Of a DNA stretch of 17,502 nucleotides, positions 6,318 through 12,150 are shown piece after piece; the first letter of the stretch is position 1; each line of letters begins with the position of its first letter. The DNA is from an uncultured Sphingosinicella sp. (GTDB lineage: Bacteria > Pseudomonadota > Alphaproteobacteria > Sphingomonadales > Sphingomonadaceae). The stretch spans positions 1 to 17,502 of the forward strand of contig CAMPIH010000031.1 of the NCBI GenBank assembly GCA_946886275.1. Reading direction: 5' to 3'. A program made the translations under genes and the position numbers. The notes under the pieces are model-generated. The model was not told the DNA's origin. It worked only from the letters and a program-made list of their open reading frames with translations, and did no database searches.

Positions 6318-7502
6318 ATGAGAGCCCAGCTCGAACGCATCTTCCGGGCCGGAGTCGACGCCTGCCGGCCGGAGGTCGTGCTTCCGCCGCACCTTCCCGA
6401 GCAGAGCAGCGGTCGGATCATCGTCCTCGCCGTCGGCAAGGCCGCTTCGGGCATGGCGGCGGCGGCCGAGGCCCATTTCGGCGGCCGGGTGGAGGGGATC
6501 GCCATCGTCCCGCACCAGACCGAAGCGAAGCTCGAGCGGATCTTTTTGCTCCACGCCGGTCACCCCTTGCCCGACGAGCAGAGCGCCGACTCGACCCGGC
6601 GGCTGCTGGAGCTGGCCGCCGAAGCGCAAGCCGGCGACCTTGTGCTCGTGCTTCTGAGCGGCGGCGCCTCGGCGCTCGCCTGCCTGCCCGGCGAAGGGCT
6701 GACGCTCGCCGAGAAGCAGGCCGTCACCAGCGCGCTTCTGCGTTCGGGCGCGGCGATCGGCGAGATCAACGCGGTCCGCCGTCACTTGTCGCTGATCAAG
6801 GGCGGCCGGCTTGGCCTGGCGGCGGCGCCGGCGAAGCTCGTGACGCTCGCCATCTCCGACGTCGTCGGCGACCGCCCCGAGGATATCGGCTCGGGCCCGA
6901 CCGTCGCCGACCCGACCGATATCGCCGAGGCCAAGGCCATTATCGACCGCTACGGGATCGAAGCCCCGGCCGAGGGCTGGTCGGAGTCGGCGAAACATGT
7001 GCCCGGCGAATACAGGATCGTGGCCCGCAACGGCGACGCGCTCGCCGCGGCCGCCGCCGAAGCCCGGCGGCTCGGTTTCGAGCCTCGGCTGATCGAGGAC
7101 TGCACCGGCGAAGCGAAGGAGATCGGCCGCCAGCACGCCGAGCTCGCGCTCGCCTCTCCTCCCGGAACCGCGCTCATCTCGGGCGGCGAATTGACGGTGA
7201 CGATGGAGGGAAAGGGGCGCGGCGGGCCCAATCACGAATATGCGCTTGCGGCGGCGATCCGGCTTGCCGGCCGACGCGGAATCTGCGGCCTCGCCGCCGA
7301 CAGCGACGGCGTCGACGGCGCCAGCGAGGCGGCCGGCGCCTTTTTCGACGGCGACACGCCGGCGCGCTTCGGGGACGGTACCAACAACCTTCTCGAAGAG
7401 AATGATTCGGCTACACTTTTCCACGCGCTGGACGACCAGCTGGTGACCGGGCACACCGGCACCAACGTCAACGACTTGCGGATCATCCTCGTCGGTCACT
7501 AA
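6318..7502 (+). CDS. MOFRL-type glycerate 2-kinase (class II glycerate kinase / TtuD family)
   Basis: The 394-residue protein has the two-part layout of class II glycerate kinases: an N-terminal DUF4147-type domain (about 1-225) and a C-terminal MOFRL domain (about 285-390). Visible motifs are AVGKAA (38-43), LSGGASAL (113-120), NAVRRHLSLIKGG (151-163), SDVVGD and SGPT (180-195), ISGGELTV (287-294) and GRGGPNHEY (300-308). Others are ADSDGVDG (327-334) and TGHTGTNVNDL (377-387). The enzyme should phosphorylate D-glycerate to 2-phosphoglycerate in the cytosol; old annotations call relatives hydroxypyruvate reductase. The ATG at 6318 lacks a Shine-Dalgarno; instead a 7-codon reading frame (6298-6321) overlaps it as ATGA. 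It is divergent from the DUF2459 gene, and mtnP begins 9 bases after its stop, so the two are probably co-transcribed. Confidence 0.92.
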   Translation: MRAQLERIFRAGVDACRPEVVLPPHLPEQSSGRIIVLAVGKAASGMAAAAEAHFGGRVEGIAIVPHQTEAKLERIFLLHAGHPLPDEQSADSTRRLLELAAEAQAGDLVLVLLSGGASALACLPGEGLTLAEKQAVTSALLRSGAAIGEINAVRRHLSLIKGGRLGLAAAPAKLVTLAISDVVGDRPEDIGSGPTVADPTDIAEAKAIIDRYGIEAPAEGWSESAKHVPGEYRIVARNGDALAAAAAEARRLGFEPRLIEDCTGEAKEIGRQHAELALASPPGTALISGGELTVTMEGKGRGGPNHEYALAAAIRLAGRRGICGLAADSDGVDGASEAAGAFFDGDTPARFGDGTNNLLEENDSATLFHALDDQLVTGHTGTNVNDLRIILVGH

Positions 7503-7511
7503 GCACGTGCC

Positions 7512-8381
7512 ATGAACGAGTGGACGATCGGGATCATCGGCGGCTCCGGCCTGTACGACATCGAGGCGCTGGAGGAGGCGCAGTGGATCGCCGTCGACAC
7601 CCCCTGGGGCAGGCCGTCCGACGATCTCCTGATCGGGCGGATCCACGATGTGAAGTTCGTCTTCCTTCCCCGCCACGGCCGGGGCCACCGGCTGCCGCCT
7701 TCGGAGGTCAACGCCCGAGCCAATATCGACTCGCTCAAGCGCGCCGGATGCACCGATATCGTCGCGATTTCGGCGATCGGATCGCTTCGCGAGGAACTGG
7801 AGCCGGGGCGCTTCGTCCTCGTCGACCAGTTCATCGACCGGACGGTGGGGCGGGAGTCGAGCTTCTTCGGACCGGGCCTCGTCGCCCATGTCTCGATGGC
7901 CGATCCGGTCTGCCCGCGCCTCTCGGAGCTCGCCGCCTCCGCCGCCGAGTCGGCGGGCGCGAAAGTGACTCGCGGCGGGACCTATCTGGCGATGGAGGGC
8001 CCGCAATTCTCGAGCCGGGCGGAAAGCCGGCTCTACCGTGACTGGGGCTGCGACGTCGTCGGAATGACCGGAATGCCCGAGGCGAAGCTCGCGCGCGAAG
8101 CGGAGCTGCCTTACGCTTTGGTCGGAATGGTCACCGATTATGATTGCTGGCGCGAGAGCGACGAGCCGGTGGAAGTCGCGCAGATCATCGCCCAGCTCCA
8201 GGCCAATGCGGCGACTGCTCGAACGCTGGTGGAAAAGCTGGCGCTTAGCCTCCCGAAGACCCGGCCGCCGTCGCCGATCGACACCAATCTCGACAGCGCC
8301 CTGATCACCGCCGCCGATGCCCGCGACCCGGCGCTTCTGGCGAAGCTGGACTGCGTGTGCCGGCGGGTCTTCGGCGGCTGA
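7512..8381 (+). CDS. mtnP: S-methyl-5'-thioadenosine phosphorylase
   Basis: The 289-residue enzyme belongs to the PNP/MTAP (PNP_UDP_1) family and has the usual length. Motifs are IIGGSGLYD (8-16), the phosphate-binding PRHGRGH (53-59), NARANI (67-72), LAMEGPQFSSRAES (159-172), GMTGMPEAKLARE (184-196) and VTDYDCW (207-213). The last motif has the Asp residues expected for an adenine-specific enzyme and differs from the inosine/guanosine-specific form. It cleaves methylthioadenosine with phosphate to adenine and 5-methylthioribose-1-phosphate, recycling the polyamine and SAM by-product. The partner mtnA is not in the window. It follows the glycerate kinase gene by 9 bases; the start lacks a clear Shine-Dalgarno, suggesting translation coupled to the upstream gene. 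It is convergent with the 2OG dioxygenase gene, with 32 bases between stops and no terminator hairpin seen there. Confidence 0.93.
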   Translation: MNEWTIGIIGGSGLYDIEALEEAQWIAVDTPWGRPSDDLLIGRIHDVKFVFLPRHGRGHRLPPSEVNARANIDSLKRAGCTDIVAISAIGSLREELEPGRFVLVDQFIDRTVGRESSFFGPGLVAHVSMADPVCPRLSELAASAAESAGAKVTRGGTYLAMEGPQFSSRAESRLYRDWGCDVVGMTGMPEAKLAREAELPYALVGMVTDYDCWRESDEPVEVAQIIAQLQANAATARTLVEKLALSLPKTRPPSPIDTNLDSALITAADARDPALLAKLDCVCRRVFGG

Positions 8382-8413
8382 AACCCAGTCACGCCGGCGG
8401 ACGCAGGGAACAT

Positions 8414-9262
8414 TCAGGCCGGTTCGAAGGGATGTTGGCGGATCCATCGGCTGGCGATCAGCTTCTCGCCGCTCGTGACCGCAAGCCCGGCATGGGCGGC
8501 GCTGTCGTCGCGGCGGCCGTCGGCCTTGCTGTTCCGAAACAGCAAGGCGTCGCCGATCCGGCCCCTGAGCTTGCGTCCGGTCATCATGAACAGGGTCTCG
8601 CCGCCGTCATAATCCTCGTTGAGCCAGACCAGCATGGTCATGACGCGCTGATTGGCGAAGCCTGGAATATGATCGAAATGCGGCTTGTATTCCTGACCGG
8701 GCCGGTAGCGGAGCACCTGCAGCGGCTCGCCCTGCTCTACCCTGGTGCCGCTGGCGGCGGCGATCCTTCGGTTGAGCGCGTGAACCGCCGGATTCTCGAG
8801 GGGCAGGGTGAAGCCGACGCTGTCGGACGTCCGCACCGGATCGGCGACCTGGCGGCCGCTCCGGGCGTCGACGACGACCGACGGCTGGAGCATCGGTTCG
8901 GCGGCCTCGACGAGGTACCGGCACTCGGCGGGATTGAGCAGCGCCCGAAACCAGATGAGATTGGGCGACTCGCCGATCATTTCTCCGGCGGGGATCGAGG
9001 CGGGATCGCCGTTCGCCGCCAGCGCCATCTGCTCGACGATCGCCAGCTCGTCCCGGCTTCGCCGCCCCGAGCGAGCGAGGATCCGGAGCAAGGCGAGGCC
9101 CTGGCCCCAGTCGACGCCGCTCGCCAGGAGGTTGCAGTGAATGACGGCGGCGTCGCGCCGGCCGGCCCTTGCGGCCTCGCCGAACAGGGTTCGGGCCGCC
9201 GGCAGCTCGTTGCGCCTGAGGCACTTCGCCGCCTCCGCGAACAGCCGGTCCGCATCAGGCAT
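8414..9262 (-). CDS. Prolyl-4-hydroxylase-like 2-oxoglutarate/Fe(II) dioxygenase
   Basis: The 282-residue protein has an N-terminal helical region (about 1-90) resembling TPR/Sel1-type repeats (LFAEAAKCLRRNELPAARTL), then a P4H-type double-stranded beta-helix domain (about 95-278). Iron ligands are His195 and Asp197 in YKPHFDH and His257 in AAHAGL; Lys267 in SGEKLIASRWIR should bind the 2-oxoglutarate carboxylate. VWLNEDYDGGET (212-223) is also typical. It should hydroxylate an unactivated carbon of a peptide or small molecule using O2 and 2-oxoglutarate; the substrate is unknown. The frame is open upstream, but the ATG at 9262 overlaps the TGA (9255-9257) of the glycosyltransferase gene by 8 bases, which fits coupled translation. 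It is the last gene of the minus-strand operon starting at msrB. Confidence 0.87.
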   Translation of the reverse strand: MPDADRLFAEAAKCLRRNELPAARTLFGEAARAGRRDAAVIHCNLLASGVDWGQGLALLRILARSGRRSRDELAIVEQMALAANGDPASIPAGEMIGESPNLIWFRALLNPAECRYLVEAAEPMLQPSVVVDARSGRQVADPVRTSDSVGFTLPLENPAVHALNRRIAAASGTRVEQGEPLQVLRYRPGQEYKPHFDHIPGFANQRVMTMLVWLNEDYDGGETLFMMTGRKLRGRIGDALLFRNSKADGRRDDSAAHAGLAVTSGEKLIASRWIRQHPFEPA

Positions 9263-9911
9263 AGAAACGGGCGATCCGGTCGGCGGGCAAGCCAAAGCGG
9301 TAGAGGGAGAGGCAGAGGATGTTGCGGGCGGAGCGGCGCAGCCAGCCGTCGCGGCGCCAGCGCTCGGCGCTGGTCCAGGCCTCCGCGTCGAGCCGGCGAA
9401 GCCGGCCGCGTCCGATCCGCCAGACGAGATCGACATCCTCCATCAGCGGCAAGGGTCGATAGCCTCCCGCTTCGTCATAGAGCGAGCGCGGGACGAGGAG
9501 CCCCTGATCGCCGTAGGGCAGAGCGAACAGCCTGACCCGCGCCGCCACCGCTCGCTCGACCGCCCGCGCCTGCCACGCCTTGTCCGCCAGCCGGAAGGCG
9601 AAGCAGCCCGCCTTGGCGGGATGGAGGCGGATGTGCTCGGCGACGGCCTCGCTCCAGCCGGGCGAAGGCAAGGTGTCCGAATGAAGGAAGAGCAGCCAGT
9701 CACCGAGCGCTGCCTCGGCGCCGGCCCGAAGCTGGCTCCCCCTGCCCTTCGGAGCGATGATCAGCCGAGCCCCGGCCCGATCCGCGATCGCCACGGTGGA
9801 GTCGGTCGAGCCGCCGTCGACGACGATGATCTCGTCCGCCCCCTTCATCCGCGCCAGGCAATCGCCGAGGCTGGATTCCGAATCCAGCGTCGGGATGACC
9901 ACCGACAGCAT
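9255..9911 (-). CDS. TIGR04283-type family 2 glycosyltransferase
   Basis: The 218-residue protein is a short GT-A (GT2-type) transferase. It starts directly with MLSVVIPTLDSE and has VDGGSTDST (31-39), KGRGSQLRAG (55-64), the DXD-like FLHSDT (75-80), LPYGDQG (131-137) and LMEDVDL (156-162). The last two blocks mark TIGR04283, 'rSAM/selenodomain-associated transferase 2', often annotated as arsenosugar biosynthesis glycosyltransferase. Donor and acceptor here are unknown. There is no membrane segment. The ATG at 9911 comes 1 base after the stop of the radical SAM gene (TGA-C-ATG), and its own stop overlaps the next gene. Its usual partner, a TIGR04282 protein, is encoded in the divergent operon at 14298. 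Confidence 0.88.
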   Translation of the reverse strand: MLSVVIPTLDSESSLGDCLARMKGADEIIVVDGGSTDSTVAIADRAGARLIIAPKGRGSQLRAGAEAALGDWLLFLHSDTLPSPGWSEAVAEHIRLHPAKAGCFAFRLADKAWQARAVERAVAARVRLFALPYGDQGLLVPRSLYDEAGGYRPLPLMEDVDLVWRIGRGRLRRLDAEAWTSAERWRRDGWLRRSARNILCLSLYRFGLPADRIARFYA

Positions 9912-9912
9912 G

Positions 9913-10860
9913 TCAGCCCGAGCAGCTCGCGCCGCCGAGGACGCAGAAGCGGGCGCAATGGGGATGGTTGAGCGGGACCGGCCGGCTCGCCTCGGAGAGG
10001 GTCTCGCCCATCGCGAAGCGATCGTCATGGGGCAGAAGCGTGCAGGCGACGACGTGCGGGCGATCGGCGCCTTTCTCCTTCACCACCATCCGGCTCGTCG
10101 CGCACATCATCGCCGACGGCGACACCCGGACGATATCCCAGCAGGATTCGCTGATCTCCGGAACGTCGGCAGAAGCGTCCATGGTCGGGAACAGGACGAG
10201 ATGATCGGCGGCGACGGCGAGCCCGTCGAGGAGGCGATCATAGCCGGCGCGGACATCGGCGTCGCCGTCGAGCCGGCGCCCCGCCACCGCGACCCGGAAG
10301 CCGGCGGCGGCGAGCCATTTCAGGCCGTCCAGCGCCTTCGCCCAGGTTCCGGGTCCCCGCTCCGCCTCGTGGAGGTGCTCGTCATGATGGTCGAGGCTGA
10401 CCCGCATGACGACCCGATCGCCATGCTCGGCGCCGATCGCGGCGAGCTGAGTCTCGAACCGCCGCATCGGCCGCATCGCGTTGGTGAGGACGAGCAGATC
10501 GAAGCCGCGGTCGAGCGCCGAGCGCATCATCGCGATCATGTCGGGATTCATGAACGGCTCGCCGCCGGTGAATCCGATCACCCTCGTGCCCAAAGCGGCC
10601 GCCTCGGCGAAATAGGATTCGGCCTCGGCGAGGGTCAGATAGACGAGCCTGTCGTTGGTCGGCGAACTGAAGATGTAGCAGCTCCGGCAGGCGAGATTGC
10701 AGAGCGTGCCGGTGTTGATCCACAAGGTGTCGAGCCGTTCCAGGGCCACCGAAGCGCGCTTCTCGCCCTTGGCGGTGAGCAAAGGATCGGCGAACTTGTC
10801 GGGATCGAGCGGCGGCGCGTCGGCGACCGCGAACGGCGAGGCGGTTGCAGCCATGTCCAT
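9913..10860 (-). CDS. Radical SAM protein of unknown reaction
   Basis: The 315-residue protein has CxxxCxxC at 54-61 (CNLACRSC), which binds the SAM-coordinating [4Fe-4S] cluster. The SAM-contact motif TGGEPF is at 98-103 and LVLTNAMRPM at 123-132. Six further cysteines lie in the C-terminal part (240, 253, 273, 302, 306, 313), the last three in HCARFCVLGGASCSG, suggesting an auxiliary iron-sulfur cluster. From memory it resembles a widespread, uncharacterised alphaproteobacterial family sharing the 'SSPTNDRLVY' and 'HPHC..FCVLGG' blocks. It is not obviously the ArsS selenodomain protein, which is larger with a distinct C-terminal domain. The frame is open far upstream into msrA; the ATG at 10860 (or 10854) gives the natural N-terminus, 17 bases after the msrA stop. 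Shine-Dalgarno is weak. It lies in the operon msrB-msrA-rSAM-GT-P4H. Confidence 0.88.
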   Translation of the reverse strand: MDMAATASPFAVADAPPLDPDKFADPLLTAKGEKRASVALERLDTLWINTGTLCNLACRSCYIFSSPTNDRLVYLTLAEAESYFAEAAALGTRVIGFTGGEPFMNPDMIAMMRSALDRGFDLLVLTNAMRPMRRFETQLAAIGAEHGDRVVMRVSLDHHDEHLHEAERGPGTWAKALDGLKWLAAAGFRVAVAGRRLDGDADVRAGYDRLLDGLAVAADHLVLFPTMDASADVPEISESCWDIVRVSPSAMMCATSRMVVKEKGADRPHVVACTLLPHDDRFAMGETLSEASRPVPLNHPHCARFCVLGGASCSG

Positions 10861-10877
10861 AGGCGAAGCATAGCCGC

Positions 10878-11507
10878 TCAGCGGCGCCGCTCCCAGACCT
10901 CTCCGAGGCGGGCCTCGCGGCCGCAATTCCAGCGGTAGAAGCGGTAGCGGACCGGGTTCTTGCGGTAATAATCCTGGTGATATTCCTCGGCCCGGTAGAA
11001 AGCCCGCCTCGGCAGGATCAGGGTCGCGACCTCGGCGCCGAGCTCCTGTTCGACCCGCGCCTTTGCGGCCTCGGCGATCCGCCTTTCCTCGGCCGTCGCG
11101 ACGAAGATCGCCGAGCGATATTGATAGCCGCGGTCGCAGAAGGAGCCGCCGGAATCGAGCGGATCGATCGTCCGGAAGAAACGGTCGACGAGGCTCGAAT
11201 AGCTGATCCGGGCTGGATCGTAGCTGATCCGCACCGCCTCGATATGGCCGGTATTGCCGGCCGAGACCTGCTCGTAGCTGGGGTTGCGCACCCGTCCGCC
11301 GGAATAGCCGGAAATGGTCGAAAGAACGCCGGGCAAATGGTCGAAATCGGATTCGGTGCACCAGAAGCAGCCGCCGGCGAAGACGGCGCTCGCGACCTCG
11401 CCGGAGCGCGGCGCCTGGGCCGGTGCCTCGTCGCTCCGGCCGGCAAGGAGCACGATCCCGGCGGCGATCGCAAGGGCCGCGAGCACGACAAGGACGATCC
11501 TCCGCAC
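10878..11507 (-). CDS. msrA: Peptide methionine (S)-sulfoxide reductase, exported or membrane-anchored
   Basis: The 209-residue product begins with a membrane segment (RRIVLVVLAALAIAAGIVLLAG), so the enzyme is secreted or anchored facing the periplasm. The MsrA domain (about 38-200) has AGGCFWC (44-50, catalytic Cys47), GYSGG (67-71), SYEQVSAGNTGHIEAV (77-92) and GYQYRSAI (127-134). Late cysteines 124 and 195 may resolve the sulfenic acid. It reduces the S-epimer of methionine sulfoxide in oxidised proteins or free methionine. The frame is open upstream; GTG at 11507 is chosen, 5 bases after the msrB stop, while a CTG at 11516 overlapping that stop (CTGA) is an alternative. Presumably co-transcribed with msrB and with the radical SAM gene 17 bases downstream. 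Confidence 0.92.
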   Translation of the reverse strand: MRRIVLVVLAALAIAAGIVLLAGRSDEAPAQAPRSGEVASAVFAGGCFWCTESDFDHLPGVLSTISGYSGGRVRNPSYEQVSAGNTGHIEAVRISYDPARISYSSLVDRFFRTIDPLDSGGSFCDRGYQYRSAIFVATAEERRIAEAAKARVEQELGAEVATLILPRRAFYRAEEYHQDYYRKNPVRYRFYRWNCGREARLGEVWERRR

Positions 11508-11512
11508 CGGCT

Positions 11513-12019
11513 TCAGGCCCGGTTCGCCGGCACGAACCTGAGCGCGTCGCCGTTCATGCACCAGCGCTGGCCGGTCGGCGGCGGCCCGTCGTCGAAGACA
11601 TGACCGAGATGACCGCCGCAACGCCGGCAATGAACCTCGGTCCGGGTCATGAAGATCGTGTTGTCCGGCCGAGTGCGGACCGCGCCCCGGATCGGCCGGA
11701 TGAAGCTCGGCCAGCCGGTCCCGCTCTCATACTTGTCCTGCGATCGGTAGACGGGAAGGTCGCAGCCGGCGCAATGGAAGGTGCCGGGGCGATGCTCCGC
11801 GTTGAGAGCGCTCGAACCGGACCTTTCCGTCCCCTGCTGGCGAAGCACCCGATATTGTTCGGGAGTCAGGCGCCGGCGCCATTGCTCGGGCGTGAGATTC
11901 ACCTCGAACACTTCCGCCTTCGCCTCGCTGCCGCGGCCTCCGAACAGGGCCGCCGCTCCGGCGACGACGACCGCTCCGGCGGCGACAACGACATTTCTCC
12001 GGTTCAGACTGTTGCTCAT
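11513..12019 (-). CDS. msrB: Peptide methionine (R)-sulfoxide reductase, exported
   Basis: The 168-residue product starts with NRR followed by a hydrophobic stretch (VVVAAGAVVVAGAAALF), a signal sequence with a weak twin-arginine look. The MsrB domain (about 40-166) has zinc-site cysteines CAGC (83-86) and CRRC (131-134), GTGWPSF (100-106), GGHLGHVFDDGP (135-146) and RWCMNGDAL (152-160) with catalytic Cys154. It reduces the R-epimer of methionine sulfoxide, complementing msrA. The ATG at 12019 follows AGAGGTG by seven bases, the clearest ribosome binding site in this operon, in keeping with its place as first gene. Upstream is a 131-bp divergent gap containing three inverted repeats. Confidence 0.93.
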   Translation of the reverse strand: MSNSLNRRNVVVAAGAVVVAGAAALFGGRGSEAKAEVFEVNLTPEQWRRRLTPEQYRVLRQQGTERSGSSALNAEHRPGTFHCAGCDLPVYRSQDKYESGTGWPSFIRPIRGAVRTRPDNTIFMTRTEVHCRRCGGHLGHVFDDGPPPTGQRWCMNGDALRFVPANRA

Positions 12020-12035
12020 TGCGACACCTCTTGCC

Positions 12036-12085
12036 GGCTCCTGTTCCGGTGGAGCCCTGTTCAGGGTAGAGCGGCCTGGGAGGCC
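12036..12085. promoter_or_regulatory. Cluster of three inverted repeats in the divergent msrB / FAD-reductase gap
   Basis: GGCTCC (12036-12041) pairs with GGAGCC (12051-12056). CCCTG (12055-12059) pairs with CAGGG (12062-12066). GGCCT (12073-12077) pairs with AGGCC (12081-12085). They lie in the region shared by two divergent transcripts and may be operators or leader hairpins for msrB. An AT-richer CATAAT at 12106-12111 could be a -10 for the rightward genes; its reverse, TATTAT, could serve the leftward ones. No clear -35 boxes are seen. Confidence 0.35.
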
Positions 12086-12150
12086 ATCCTGAAGCACGAG
12101 CCCAACATAATAGACCGAGCCGCCGCGAAAAGCGCCCCGGCAAAAAGACC

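Noticed and set aside
6282..8447. A 721-codon minus-strand frame opposite the glycerate kinase and mtnP genes
   Set aside because: It spans two well-supported plus-strand genes plus their junction and has no family motif.
9880..9915. Possible selenocysteine read-through at the TGA ending the radical SAM gene, suggested by the 'selenodomain' association
   Set aside because: The TGA is followed after one base by the glycosyltransferase ATG, the protein already ends in a family-like CSG, and no selenocysteine insertion hairpin is evident.
10878..11507. GCFWC (CxxC) in MsrA as an unusual active site
   Set aside because: A second Cys at this position is a common MsrA variant, so it is not notable.
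8414..12019. RiPP cluster with a local precursor peptide
   Set aside because: Genes abut or overlap with no gap large enough for a precursor gene. A precursor elsewhere in the genome is not excluded.
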